Notes under the pieces: generated by a model
What the model was told of the DNA's origin: nothing
Seen by the model: only the letters and a program-made list of their open reading frames with translations
The model's database searches: none
Shown here: piece after piece, positions 16,931 through 26,125 of the stretch
Layout of the letters: every line of letters starts with the position of its first letter
Numbering within the stretch: position 1 is the first letter of the stretch
Source of the DNA: CAYNST01 sp964399955
GTDB taxonomy: Bacteria; Pseudomonadota; Gammaproteobacteria; Pseudomonadales; Cellvibrionaceae
Reading direction: 5' to 3'
NCBI GenBank assembly: GCA_964399955.1
Contig: CAYNST010000020.1
Span: 1 to 41,180, forward strand
DNA: 41,180 nt
Program-made: the position numbers and the translations under genes

Positions 16931-17752
16931 CTAGGTAATTCCGTTGAACTGGCCCTGTTCAAACATTCGAATGAGCCGACCAGACAAACTTTTCTGGGAA
17001 GGTGTTTGGGGTAGATGGCCCGCCCTGAACCAATCGGCATGATCAATCTCTTCACCATCAACACGAATGTCACCCTCACAACTGTATGCGACATAAGCCA
17101 GCATCAACTGACTGGGAAACGGCCATGCCTGACTGCTCACGTAACGCAACTGTGCCACCTGCAGCCCAACTTCTTCCTGAACCTCCCGAACAACGGCTTG
17201 CTCCGCCGTCTCGCCGGGTTCGATGAAGCCGGCCAGCACACTGTAGACACCTGACGCGGCGCGGGTATGATGGGCCAGCAGGCAGCGGTCCCCGCGCAAT
17301 ACAATTGCCATTATGCAAGGGGATATCCGCGGATAATGCACCAGGTCACAGGTGGTGCAATGTTTGGCGCGCTCACGGGCGTGTAGACTGGTCGCCCCGC
17401 CGCATCGGCCACAAAACCGGTGTAGATCCCACCAATAGTCCAGCTGCTGCGCCCGACCGGCCAGCAGAAACTCTTCATCGTCAACCAGACCCAGCTGACT
17501 GCGCAGAGCAACCGGTTTGAAATCCGCGAGCAGGGTTTTCGCCTGAGGCTGGAAGCTCACTGCAAAACACGGTTGACCGCGCCATGAGCCGATATGAGTG
17601 GAAAACGCTAACCTGGAAGCTGCTCTGGAGAGGCAGTGGTACCGATGAATCAGAGTGCCATCAGACTGCAGCACCAAATCGCCCAGCATGGCAACCACCA
17701 GGTGATGACCTTCAAGTTGCAGCTCGGGGTCGTATTCCGCCGTCCAGGTCAA
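16931..17752 (-). CDS. nudC: NAD(H) pyrophosphatase / RNA deNADding enzyme NudC
   Basis: NudC hydrolyses NADH and removes NAD caps from RNA 5' ends. The 273-aa sequence has an N-terminal domain, a zinc ribbon (Cys114, Cys117, Cys132, Cys135 in FCGRCGG and HCTTC) and an intact Nudix box (residues 175-197, GFIEPGE...REVQEEVGL). It also has the NudC-specific motif that follows the box. That motif reads SQAWPFPSQLM (207-217) where E. coli has SQPWPFPQSLM, so the proline is replaced and the Ser/Gln order is swapped. It starts 7 bp after the fimL stop on the same strand, an arrangement I recall from Pseudomonas. Confidence 0.95.
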   Translation of the reverse strand: MTWTAEYDPELQLEGHHLVVAMLGDLVLQSDGTLIHRYHCLSRAASRLAFSTHIGSWRGQPCFAVSFQPQAKTLLADFKPVALRSQLGLVDDEEFLLAGRAQQLDYWWDLHRFCGRCGGATSLHARERAKHCTTCDLVHYPRISPCIMAIVLRGDRCLLAHHTRAASGVYSVLAGFIEPGETAEQAVVREVQEEVGLQVAQLRYVSSQAWPFPSQLMLAYVAYSCEGDIRVDGEEIDHADWFRAGHLPQTPSQKSLSGRLIRMFEQGQFNGIT

Positions 17753-17759
17753 AGTGTGC

Positions 17760-19511
17760 TTACCCGCGGACCTTGAAGGTGGCCTTTGTTTTACTGGGCG
17801 GATTGTCGAGCCCGTAGCCGAGCGCCGCGATGCTCTCTTCGGCTATCTGCAAGGTGGACTCGTCCAGACGGGCCGCCGACTTGCCGGTATTCAGATAATA
17901 CTCGATGCTGATAATGGCGTCGGCGAAGGTCTCCAGCAGTTCCTTGAGCGCAGCCGGCTGCTCATCCTCCATCAGCACCTGCTCCACAAACGCACCGCAA
18001 CGACCGACAATGGAAGCCGCGCGATCCAGATTCAGCATGTGCAGCCCACCGCGTACGGTATTCAGCGTCTTGGCGATATTGCGGATGTGCCCCATATCAA
18101 AGTTGGACTCGGAATAGGCGGTGATGGCCCGCTTGCAAAGCGACAGCCCGGCTTCGCATTCCTGGAGAACAATTTTCTCTGCCTGGAACAACTCTCCAAG
18201 TGTCACCATTTGCACCTGGCTGTCTTCACCGCCGTCGGACAAACCTTCGCGCGGCATGCCAATGTTCTCCAGCGAGCTGACGGCACTTTCGACGTAGAGT
18301 AAAATCTGGGCAAAGCGATCCAGGCTCTCTTCGCCCACGGGTTGACTGTTGCTCCAGTGCTCTGTCAGCTTCAAAGCCTGTTTGAGCTTGGTGCTCGGCC
18401 CAATCATGCCCACCACTGCCAGGGTGTCAGCGGTGCGCACCAGAGCTTCGTTGAAGCCCTCCACATCGTCAATGATCTGCATGCCTTGCGAGGCAGACTC
18501 AAGCACCTTCTTGATGTTGTTGATTTCGGTGTGCAACACCCGCACCAGTGCGCCGACTGTCTGAGAACTGGGGCCGGCCAGAGCTCGCCGCTCGATCATC
18601 AGCTCGTGTTCGGTAAACGGCAGTGCGCCGACACCAAACGCTTGCTTGAGGTACCGAACTTGCTGATTGTTCACCCCGGACAACAACAAAACGTAGAGCA
18701 GTTCCTTGATGAGACCCTTTGGCGGGGCTGCGCGGTACGCAGCACGACCACCCTGTTGAACCTGGCGAACCACCCGGTCAATTCGACTCAACAGCATTTT
18801 GCGGGAGGTGATCAGCTCCATCTGCTGACTCAACATGGCCTCTATGGCCAGATTTCCCATCCACCAGAGTAACGCCAGCGGCTTGTCGGAACCCAGACGC
18901 TGTAATCGGATCAAGGCGTGGCGCATCAGCCCCAGTGAAGCCTTGACCTGACTGTCGCGCAATACGTTCAGCAGTCCTAACTGGTACATATGCCGCAGGC
19001 GGCCCAACAGGGCCTTGAAATTCTCATCCGCAACCTGCAGTGCCCCAGTGGCGGGCACCGCCGGGAAGCTTGACAGGTTAACGTCAAAGAAGTGGCTCTC
19101 GGCCAGAGCGGATTCGCCGCGCGTCTTGCGCAACTCATTGATGTAGGGGATCAGGAGCACCGGAAACTTGCGTTCGGCCTGTTGCACGTATTCAATGTAC
19201 CGCGCCAGAACAAAAAACGTCCTGCTGATCGCGGACAGCCGGCGCTCGTTTTGCGAGCCGGAGTCATCGGTGGTTATGGTTTTGGCGGTGGCCAGAAGCT
19301 CTTCAGTAAGGAGCACGGCGCCTTTGAAATCCAGCAGTTGCATAATGCCGCGAACCTGCTGGATGCCGTCTACGCTCGCGTGCAGGCTCTGGAGCTCGTC
19401 CGGGGCTGTGAGGTACAACTCTAGATCACGAGCAGCCTGATCAATGGTCGCGACAAGTTCATCGCGCACCATATAAAGAGATTTGAAGCTGGCTGATTCC
19501 GCCGTTTTCAC
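17760..19511 (-). CDS. fimL: FimL, twitching-motility and cAMP regulator
   Basis: FimL resembles the N-terminal region of the chemotaxis kinase ChpA and, in Pseudomonas aeruginosa, links the Pil-Chp system to adenylate cyclase activity, cAMP/Vfr signalling and type IV pili. The protein is almost wholly helical, with repeated Hpt-like bundles but no phosphorylatable-His Hpt motif that I can see, as known for FimL. Identity rests on the length (583 aa, Pseudomonas about 570), on VRDELVATIDQAARDLE near the N-terminus, and on adjacency to nudC. Two GTG starts are possible. The one at 19511 has AGGAA 7 nt upstream and is chosen; that at 19532 would add 7 residues. Confidence 0.85.
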   Translation of the reverse strand: MKTAESASFKSLYMVRDELVATIDQAARDLELYLTAPDELQSLHASVDGIQQVRGIMQLLDFKGAVLLTEELLATAKTITTDDSGSQNERRLSAISRTFFVLARYIEYVQQAERKFPVLLIPYINELRKTRGESALAESHFFDVNLSSFPAVPATGALQVADENFKALLGRLRHMYQLGLLNVLRDSQVKASLGLMRHALIRLQRLGSDKPLALLWWMGNLAIEAMLSQQMELITSRKMLLSRIDRVVRQVQQGGRAAYRAAPPKGLIKELLYVLLLSGVNNQQVRYLKQAFGVGALPFTEHELMIERRALAGPSSQTVGALVRVLHTEINNIKKVLESASQGMQIIDDVEGFNEALVRTADTLAVVGMIGPSTKLKQALKLTEHWSNSQPVGEESLDRFAQILLYVESAVSSLENIGMPREGLSDGGEDSQVQMVTLGELFQAEKIVLQECEAGLSLCKRAITAYSESNFDMGHIRNIAKTLNTVRGGLHMLNLDRAASIVGRCGAFVEQVLMEDEQPAALKELLETFADAIISIEYYLNTGKSAARLDESTLQIAEESIAALGYGLDNPPSKTKATFKVRG

Positions 19512-19532
19512 GCTGAGATTCCTATTTCGCAC

Positions 19533-20013
19533 CAGGCTTTATTTCCTCTCGGAAAGCATGTCCGCCACATCATAACAGCACAGCAAAGCGAGGCGGCACC
19601 ATTGCCGGGCCCCGTGATCACTTACTACTGACGGCCAAAAACCCTTTTAGTTTCTTGAACTTATGGCCGCATCTTAAGTAGAACTGGAGGCCTTGTCACC
19701 GATCCCGCCCGCTTGTGGTGTCGCAGTGCGACGCAATTCACCGGTTCCGCCTAGGGCGTGCCGACCAGGGCCGGCGGCCACTGCGGCTCGGTTTACCTCA
19801 GTATAGGCAGGCTTTGAGACTTTTTAGGCATAAACTACGAATGAAACCCGGCTTCGGTATAACGCGAGGGTTGATAAGGGTGGCCTAAAGGTAGGGTTTT
19901 GGTAAAGCAGGCATCGCCTTGCTCGGGGAGCTGTGCGTTTGGGCGCTGCAACCCGCCCCACACCCATCGCGCCCTCAACCCTCTGTGACTATGCCGCTCA
20001 GATGGCATCGGCC
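19533..20013. other. Intergenic region between dnaQ and fimL without a supported gene
   Basis: About 480 bp hold no convincing coding frame; the 73-codon minus-strand frame at 19835-20056 has a low-complexity Arg/Pro-rich product and no ribosome binding site. A 9-bp inverted repeat, GAGGGTTGA (19866-19874) and TCAACCCTC (19975-19983), brackets about 100 nt and could mark a structured RNA or the dnaQ 3' end. No tRNA T-arm was found. The fimL promoter should lie in the left part but is not recognisable. Confidence 0.4.
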
Positions 20014-20748
20014 TCAGCTTTGTCCTGTAGTCGAGTCCAGCTTGAGCCACAAACAAGCGCCAGCGGTCGCCTTGTCGATATCTTCCAGTTTTTGTCGGTG
20101 CGCGGCCTGCTCGTCTGCGCTGGCGCGGATCACCCGCAGGCCGGGCCGTTCAGCGAGTATGCGCAGCCCCTCTTCCGTCAGCCCATTGAGCGCGGCTTGG
20201 GTATTGCCCGAGTCTGCCGCAAGATCCAGAGCGGTTTGACCACCGGTCATGGTCAAATAGACGTCGGCCAGGATCTCGGCATCCAGCAGGGCGCCGTGGA
20301 GATCCCGCTGCGAGTTGTCGACGCCGTATCGCTTGCATAGTGCGTCCAGGCTGTTGCGCTGCCCTGGATGCTTTTGACGCGCCAATACCAGGCTGTCCAA
20401 CACGCCGCAAATCTGTTCAACCGGCGGCCGCCTGAGCCTTCGCAACTCGCTATTGATGAAGCCTATGTCGAAGGGTGCATTGTGAATGACCAGCTCCGCA
20501 CCTTGCACAAACTGCAGGAAATCGTTGGCTATAGTGGCAAACACCGGTTTATCGGTGAGAAACTCGTTGGTTATGCCGTGCACCTCCATTGCACCCTGGT
20601 CAATCTCACGCTCCGGGTTGATGTATTGATGGTAGTGGCGCCCGGTAAGGCGGCGATTGACCAGCTCCACGCAGCCGATCTCAATGATCCGGTGGCCCTG
20701 TTCGGGCTCCAGACCGGTGGTTTCCGTGTCCAAAACGACTTGTCTCAT
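20014..20748 (-). CDS. dnaQ: DNA polymerase III epsilon subunit (3'-5' proofreading exonuclease)
   Basis: The 244-aa sequence has the DEDDh exonuclease fold. Exo I is VLDTETTGLEP (Asp7, Glu9), Exo II is IHNAPFDIGF (Asp near 97), and Exo III is the DLHGALLDAE segment with its His and Asp near 155-160. The C-terminal tail that binds the alpha subunit follows. It proofreads replication in the core polymerase. It overlaps rnhA by 4 bases (ATGA), so the two are translationally coupled; in E. coli the same two genes are neighbours but divergent. It is the last gene of the operon. Confidence 0.97.
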   Translation of the reverse strand: MRQVVLDTETTGLEPEQGHRIIEIGCVELVNRRLTGRHYHQYINPEREIDQGAMEVHGITNEFLTDKPVFATIANDFLQFVQGAELVIHNAPFDIGFINSELRRLRRPPVEQICGVLDSLVLARQKHPGQRNSLDALCKRYGVDNSQRDLHGALLDAEILADVYLTMTGGQTALDLAADSGNTQAALNGLTEEGLRILAERPGLRVIRASADEQAAHRQKLEDIDKATAGACLWLKLDSTTGQS

Positions 20749-21200
20749 GCGCGCTTGCTGACCTCTTGCACCCCTAGGTTGGCCAACTGGTCGGCCATTT
20801 CATTCTCACGGTGGCCGCTGTGGCCTTTGACCCACTTCCAGGTCACGCGGTGTTGTTGCGTCAGTTCGTCCAGGCTGCGCCACAAGTCATCATTTTTCAC
20901 CGGCTTCCTGGCGGCGGTTTTCCAGCCATTCTGCTTCCATTTTGGTAGCCATTCGGTGATACCCTTGCGAACATACTGGGAGTCGGTGGTGATGACAACA
21001 TCGCAGGGCTTTCGCAGTGAGCGCAGGGCGCCAATGGCCCCCATCAGCTCCATGCGGTTATTGGTGGTGGCCAGCTCACCGCCGTGCAGGCTCTTTTCCA
21101 CTGTTCCATAGCGCAGCAACGCCCCCCATCCACCGGGCCCGGGGTTGCCTTTGCAGGCGCCGTCGGTAAAGATTTCTACTGGCTTGATGGGTTTGATCAT
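20745..21200 (-). CDS. rnhA: Ribonuclease HI
   Basis: RNase HI degrades the RNA strand of RNA-DNA hybrids, removing R-loops and primers. The 151-aa sequence has all four acidic residues of the DEDD site: EIFTDGACKGNPGPGG (Asp13), NNRMELMGA (Glu51), TTDSQYV (Asp73) and HRENEMADQLA (Asp near 137). The basic handle region KWKQNGWKTAARKPVKN is also present. Length is typical (E. coli 155 aa). It overlaps both the upstream methyltransferase and the downstream dnaQ by 4 bases, a tightly coupled three-gene operon. Confidence 0.98.
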   Translation of the reverse strand: MIKPIKPVEIFTDGACKGNPGPGGWGALLRYGTVEKSLHGGELATTNNRMELMGAIGALRSLRKPCDVVITTDSQYVRKGITEWLPKWKQNGWKTAARKPVKNDDLWRSLDELTQQHRVTWKWVKGHSGHRENEMADQLANLGVQEVSKRA

Positions 21201-22051
21201 GGCAAGCGCTTGGGCGCCGACTGTGAACGCCCCCCCCTCACCAATGCCAATCGCGCTGCGGAGCGCGCAGACACCGCAGGCTTAGGGGCCACGCGCAGGG
21301 GGATATCACTGCCCCAGCTGGGCCGGATGGGGGTGATGCACGCCCGGTCTTTGCGCGCGACCAAACAATAGAAGTTGCCAAACGGAAAGCGGAATCTGTG
21401 CAACAAGGGGCTCAGTCCGCTAAAGTTCTCTAAGTAGGACTTGTTTTGCACCGGCCATTTGTAGGAGCCATTATGGCTGCGCACAGTGTTGCAATCGAGA
21501 AACTGCAGCCAGTCGATGATACGGGCTTTGCGTAAACTGTGGCGCCGCCAGATAGGGCTGCCGCTGAATATCTGGGCGAAGGGTTTGATCGCGCCCATAA
21601 GGCTGACTGGATTAAAACCGAACACGATCACGTAGCCCCGGGCGATGGTGACCCGACTGGCCTCGCGCAAGACCTGATGTGGGTTGGATGAGTACTCAAG
21701 CACGTGGTGCAGCACGGTAACGTCCACACTTTCATCTTCCAGTGGAAGTGCATCGAACGAGCTGTACATGCCTACCTGCGCAGAGTCATCGGGCGCCCCG
21801 GCACCCACAGCAAAACAATGACAGATGCGGCTGTTGTCGTGCAGACGGACCCGCCGATTAATGCTTAGCTGCATCAGGTGATAGCCAAACAGGTTGCTTA
21901 GCTCCTCATCCAGAATGCGCTGCTCTTCTTCGAGCAGCTGCCGGCCGAGGGGCAGGTCAAACCAGCTCTCAAGAGCGGACACAGACGTCTCCAGACTGGG
22001 GATCTGTTGTTTGTTGCGAATATGCATGAAACCTTTGCGTATGAAAGTCAT
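21197..22051 (-). CDS. Class I SAM-dependent methyltransferase, RnhA-associated
   Basis: This 284-aa protein has a Methyltransf_11-like core. The usual GxGxG region appears as FAVGAGAPDD, followed by SFDALPLEDESVDVTVLHHVLEY and the acceptor-domain segment RGYVIVFGFNP. An N-terminal helical extension of about 70 residues (SWFDLPLGRQLLEEEQ, LFGYHLMQLS) is typical of the proteobacterial family encoded beside rnhA and gloB. The substrate is unknown to me. ATG 22051 has GAGGAGG 7 nt upstream, an excellent ribosome binding site. It is the first gene of the operon with rnhA and dnaQ, and is divergent from gloB with a 70-bp gap that must hold both promoters. Confidence 0.9.
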   Translation of the reverse strand: MTFIRKGFMHIRNKQQIPSLETSVSALESWFDLPLGRQLLEEEQRILDEELSNLFGYHLMQLSINRRVRLHDNSRICHCFAVGAGAPDDSAQVGMYSSFDALPLEDESVDVTVLHHVLEYSSNPHQVLREASRVTIARGYVIVFGFNPVSLMGAIKPFAQIFSGSPIWRRHSLRKARIIDWLQFLDCNTVRSHNGSYKWPVQNKSYLENFSGLSPLLHRFRFPFGNFYCLVARKDRACITPIRPSWGSDIPLRVAPKPAVSARSAARLALVRGGRSQSAPKRLP

Positions 22052-22121
22052 GCCTGCGCCTCCTCGGTCGGGTGAAACCTAAACATTATCAGTGAGCCTG
22101 CTGACAACGACAAGCCATACT

Positions 22122-22886
22122 ATGTTTACTGCGACCCCAATTGCCATCTACCAGGATAATTACGTCTGGGTCCTGAAGTCTGCTGCCGAGCACTGGATCG
22201 TTGACCCCGGTGATGCAGCACCTGTACTTGACTACTTCGACAAGCTCGGGGTCGACCCTTGTGGAATTCTGATCACCCACAAGCATTGGGACCACGTAAC
22301 GGGCCTTAAGTCACTGCTGAAACGTTACGACCTGCCTGTATACGGGCCGGGCGATACAGGTTTGGCAGAGATCTCCAGGGTAGTGGTGGAGGGCGACAGT
22401 ATAGCGGTAGGCGCGGTCAAGGCCCAGGTCTGGGAAACGCCGGGGCATACGCGAGACCACGTCTCCTTCTATTTCCCTGAGGTTGATGCGCTTTTTTGTG
22501 GGGACACCCTGTTTGCCGGCGGTTGCGGCCGCGTCTTTGATGGGTCGGTCGAGCAGCTCTACCACTCACTTCAACGCATTGCCGCCCTGCCTGCCAGCAC
22601 GCGCATCTACTGTACGCATGAATACACTGTGGCCAACCTGAAGTTTGCCCTGGAGGTCGAGCCAGACAATAAGGCGCTTATCGAGCAGATGGAGCAAATG
22701 CGGGCGCTGCGCAGGCAGTCTCTGCCGACTTTGCCGTCTCGGCTGGACGTTGAATTGCGGGTCAACCCGTTTCTGCGTGTTCGAGAACCTGGCGTTCAAC
22801 GATCCGTGCTCAAGCGGCATTTGTGCGAGCCAAACAACCCTTGCGGCATCTTTGCTGCGCTGCGACAGTGGAAAAATCACTATTAG
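22122..22886 (+). CDS. gloB: Hydroxyacylglutathione hydrolase (glyoxalase II)
   Basis: GloB hydrolyses S-lactoylglutathione to lactate and glutathione in methylglyoxal detoxification. The metallo-beta-lactamase metal motif THKHWDH is present, with later ligands in ETPGHTRDHVSF, FCGDTLFAGGCGRVF and CTHEYT. A GTG at 22092 opens the frame, but ATG 22122 (MFTATPIAIYQDNYVWVL) gives 254 aa and places DNY as in E. coli GloB (251 aa). No strong Shine-Dalgarno is seen for either. The C-terminal domain ends with NPFLRVREP and related family residues. It is divergent from the methyltransferase operon and followed 98 bp later by mltD. Confidence 0.96.
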   Translation: MFTATPIAIYQDNYVWVLKSAAEHWIVDPGDAAPVLDYFDKLGVDPCGILITHKHWDHVTGLKSLLKRYDLPVYGPGDTGLAEISRVVVEGDSIAVGAVKAQVWETPGHTRDHVSFYFPEVDALFCGDTLFAGGCGRVFDGSVEQLYHSLQRIAALPASTRIYCTHEYTVANLKFALEVEPDNKALIEQMEQMRALRRQSLPTLPSRLDVELRVNPFLRVREPGVQRSVLKRHLCEPNNPCGIFAALRQWKNHY

Positions 22887-22984
22887 TTCACCCTTTACCA
22901 ATGCGGCAGCTGTTGCAGACTCGCGCCGGTTCGATAGAATTGCGCGGCCCCGAACAACCTTGTACAGACGACAATTGTGACTCA

Positions 22985-24595
22985 ATGCTAAAACTTGCCA
23001 CCGGCCTCATAGCCTGTCTTTTATTTACCGCCTGCGCTTCCGTGCGCACCACCGACGACTCGCGCAATACCGGCTCGCTGTTTTCGCTTTTTTACCTGTC
23101 CAAACCGGCCAAAACCAAGGACTTCTCCAATTGGCACTATGAGTCACTCACGCTTTGCCACATCAAATCCGTCGATCAGCTTGATTCCTTTGAGCTCCCG
23201 CGCAGGGTTGACTTGTGGGACCGCATCCGCGAGGGCTTTTCTCTGCCTGCCGAGGACCATCAGCGCGTCGGCCCTCAGGTGCAGTGGTTGGTGGACCGCC
23301 CCAATCATCTCAACCAGATTTCTCTGCGAGCCAGCAAGTATCTGTTTCATATTGTAGAGGCATTGCACCAACGCAACTTACCCTTGGAACTCGCCCTGCT
23401 GCCCATTGTGGAAAGCGCCTTCGACCCCTTTGCCTACTCCCATGGCCGCGCATCCGGGATGTGGCAGGTGGTCCCCAATACCGGGGAGGCCCTGGGGCTG
23501 AAGCAAAACTGGTGGTATGACGGCCGCAGGGACGTTTTAGCATCAACCGACGCGGCCTTGAACTACCTGGAGCAGTTGAATCGTCGCTTTGATGGCGATT
23601 GGCTGATTACCCTGGCCGCCTACAATGCCGGTCAGGGCACGGTTTCCAGAGCTATCCGCAAGAACAAGAGCCTGGGCCTGCCTACGGACTACTGGTCCTT
23701 GCCACTGCCGCGGGAGACTCAGCAGTACGTCCCCAAACTGCTGGCCATCAAGACCCTGATCAACACGCCCGAGCGGTACGGACTGGCCCTTGCCCCCATA
23801 CCCAACTTGCCTTTCTTTGAAACCATTGACATCGGCTCTCAGATTGACCTGACCAGGGCTGCGGAACTGGCAGGCCTGGATATGGATGAATTCCATGCCC
23901 TGAATCCCGGTTTCAACCGCTGGGCGACCGACCCGGACGGCCCGCATATTCTGCTGGTGCCGGCAGAGAAATCTGAGGAGTTTCGCCAGAAAATAGCGGC
24001 GCTATCCCCTGATGAGCGCATGGTCTGGGACCGCTATCAGGTGCGCAAGGGCGACACTCTGGGTAAAATTGCTCGCAGCTATGGCACCAGTGTCGAGACA
24101 CTACAGCGGGCCAACCGTCTGAAAAATCATAATATTCGCGTGGGGAGCACCTTGCTTGTGCCGCTGGAGACCGCCAGGCAGGTCGCCTCGCCGGCTCTGC
24201 TTGCGCAGGCAGCGACCCCCAAGGCGACTGTCTCCGAACAGAAGTTCCAGTACAAGGTTCAGCAGGGGGATAGCCTGTGGGGCATTGGAAAACGGTTCAA
24301 CGTTACTCCGCAACAACTGGCGCAATGGAACAAACTGGGCAGGAATGATGCAATCTTTCCGGGCCAGTCCCTGACGGTGTGGCAGGGCAACACTCAGCAC
24401 GGGGACATGTCTTCGGCCAAAGTGCAGAAGCTGGCCTACAAGGTTCGCAAAGGCGATTCCTTAACCCGGATTGCCGGCAAGTATAACGTCAAGGTTGCGG
24501 ATATCGTTGCCTGGAACCAGGTCAACCCCCGCAGCTATCTACAGCCCGGCGAATTATTAACCATCTTTGTGGACGTCACCAACACACAACGTTGA
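22985..24595 (+). CDS. mltD: Membrane-bound lytic murein transglycosylase D
   Basis: MltD cleaves peptidoglycan glycan strands with formation of 1,6-anhydro ends. From ATG 22985 the protein is 536 aa. It has a lipoprotein signal peptide ending LLFTAC (Cys17), then an SLT/goose-lysozyme-like catalytic domain (catalytic Glu in IVESAFDPFAYSHGRASG, followed by MWQVVPNTG, and LAAYNAGQG). Three LysM repeats follow (YQVRKGDTLGKIA, YKVQQGDSLWGIG, YKVRKGDSLTRIA) to the C-terminus. The frame is open upstream into gloB, but those residues are not family-like. Outer-membrane lipidation is expected. It is convergent with the HDOD gene (16-bp gap), with no clear terminator between them. Confidence 0.95.
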   Translation: MLKLATGLIACLLFTACASVRTTDDSRNTGSLFSLFYLSKPAKTKDFSNWHYESLTLCHIKSVDQLDSFELPRRVDLWDRIREGFSLPAEDHQRVGPQVQWLVDRPNHLNQISLRASKYLFHIVEALHQRNLPLELALLPIVESAFDPFAYSHGRASGMWQVVPNTGEALGLKQNWWYDGRRDVLASTDAALNYLEQLNRRFDGDWLITLAAYNAGQGTVSRAIRKNKSLGLPTDYWSLPLPRETQQYVPKLLAIKTLINTPERYGLALAPIPNLPFFETIDIGSQIDLTRAAELAGLDMDEFHALNPGFNRWATDPDGPHILLVPAEKSEEFRQKIAALSPDERMVWDRYQVRKGDTLGKIARSYGTSVETLQRANRLKNHNIRVGSTLLVPLETARQVASPALLAQAATPKATVSEQKFQYKVQQGDSLWGIGKRFNVTPQQLAQWNKLGRNDAIFPGQSLTVWQGNTQHGDMSSAKVQKLAYKVRKGDSLTRIAGKYNVKVADIVAWNQVNPRSYLQPGELLTIFVDVTNTQR

Positions 24596-24611
24596 TACCT
24601 GACTCTGGCGG

Positions 24612-26099
24612 CTAAACGCTCGGCTTGCCCACAGCGCGAACAGGCGAAGCAGCGGGTTTATGTGCCGTGCCCTTGGGTGACTGGGTTAAAAGATTCAGGC
24701 CGGCTTGTATTTGCAGGCCAAAGTGGCGAAAGCTTTCAAACTGGTCTCGGCTGATGATACCGCCAAAGTCATGCCGGTCTGCATAGAACAGTGCCGCAGG
24801 CCGCGGGCCTATGTTGACAACGTGGATCAGCGCCGGCTGCCTCCCCAGCACCTTCTCGATTTTGCCGCCCATCAAATGGGCGTAGCCTCGCAGGTAGGCG
24901 GCGTCAACCCAGGTTGTAGCGCCTGCTGCAACGGCTTGGGTGAACATATTGTCCGCTCCTCCACCCATGTCAAAGTCAAACTCGGTTCGCCATTGGCTCG
25001 TTCCTTCGCCCAACATGTAGCGCGCCTGAACACGGTGGTTCTGGATGAATGCCACCACCACCCGCTCCAGTCCTATGCCTCGGTGCATGCCTTCCACAAC
25101 CATCTGAAACAAGGTGTTGATATCTATCTTTTCTGAGGCTGCCGTTGCCAGTTCACGAAGAATACTCAGCTGCAACTGGGCGTTGGGACGCATAATCTTG
25201 CTGGGCTTGCCTTCGGCATCGGAAAGCTCAGAGTCGACGGGCAACTTCACGGTGGGTATCAGTGGACAGACCTGAGGTGCCCCATATTGAAGTGCCACTT
25301 CGGTTGCACGTTCAGCCGAACCCATGACAAAAGCTCGACTGATGTCGCTGTCCCAGCCAGCAAACTGACTGACTTCGGCCACCACTTTGCTTACCGCCTC
25401 GGACCCCCAACCTTTCAATGCCGCCCGGCTCATGCGTTCACCCAGTATCACCGCAGCGACCTTTTTGTCGCGTCCGGGCTGAGGGTAGAGGGCGCGTTCG
25501 AGCGTTTCACCCAGGCGCCAATGCTGGGCAAGCCCCCGGGTGATGGCCTTGAATGATGTACCAAGTGTGCTTTCCATCGCTTCTCTGCGAATGTGAGCCC
25601 CGCCTTCAAACAAATCTTGATTGAATTGTGTTTCGCTGGCCAAAAACGCCATCTCGCCGAGATGGAAAAGCAAGGCTGCGATAAAAACCTCTTCGCCGGC
25701 GTCATCCTGGTGCACTTCAATCAGATCCCTTGCCTGGGTTGCTGCGTGCAACGCCTGCGCAATGAGCTTCAAAAGCTGCTCTTTGGGAGCTCGACCCAGC
25801 AGGGTGTCAATCAATAACAGCGAAATACAGATGGCACGCATGCCCTTGAGGCCAATCAGCACAACTGCACGGCTGACCGTGTTGATCGGGAAGCCCGAAT
25901 GGTTGTAGTGCACGCTGTTGGAGATTCGCAACACGTGAGAGGTCAGATGCGGGTCCCGCAGGATGACTTCCGCCAACTGGTTGATCTCCGTATCGTCATT
26001 GCCGGTGAGCGAATTGAGCTCGGCAATCACCTGCCCCGCAACCGGCATGTTGTGTTTGCTGAGCTTATTCAACCAGTGATCAAGTCCTCGTGCTGCCAT
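24612..26099 (-). CDS. HDOD domain protein with a C-terminal GAF-like region
   Basis: This 495-aa soluble protein begins with an HDOD domain (about residues 12-210: NMPVAGQVIAELNSLTGN, ILRDPHLTSHVLRISNS, RAVVLIGLKGMRAI), a degenerate HD relative that lacks the catalytic HD pair. Residues about 310-470 resemble a GAF-type sensory domain (LRELATAASEKIDINTLFQMVVEGMHRG and onward). Such proteins act in signalling, often around second messengers, but no partner is shown here. AGGATT lies 6 nt before ATG 26099. It is downstream of the cytochrome bd operon in the same direction, separated by 115 bp with a strong inverted repeat, so it probably has its own promoter. Confidence 0.85.
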   Translation of the reverse strand: MAARGLDHWLNKLSKHNMPVAGQVIAELNSLTGNDDTEINQLAEVILRDPHLTSHVLRISNSVHYNHSGFPINTVSRAVVLIGLKGMRAICISLLLIDTLLGRAPKEQLLKLIAQALHAATQARDLIEVHQDDAGEEVFIAALLFHLGEMAFLASETQFNQDLFEGGAHIRREAMESTLGTSFKAITRGLAQHWRLGETLERALYPQPGRDKKVAAVILGERMSRAALKGWGSEAVSKVVAEVSQFAGWDSDISRAFVMGSAERATEVALQYGAPQVCPLIPTVKLPVDSELSDAEGKPSKIMRPNAQLQLSILRELATAASEKIDINTLFQMVVEGMHRGIGLERVVVAFIQNHRVQARYMLGEGTSQWRTEFDFDMGGGADNMFTQAVAAGATTWVDAAYLRGYAHLMGGKIEKVLGRQPALIHVVNIGPRPAALFYADRHDFGGIISRDQFESFRHFGLQIQAGLNLLTQSPKGTAHKPAASPVRAVGKPSV

Positions 26100-26125
26100 G
26101 AAGAGAATCCTGCCTTACCTGCGGA

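Noticed and set aside
19835..20056. 73-codon frame between dnaQ and fimL
   Set aside because: No ribosome binding site, low-complexity product, and it overlaps the dnaQ end.
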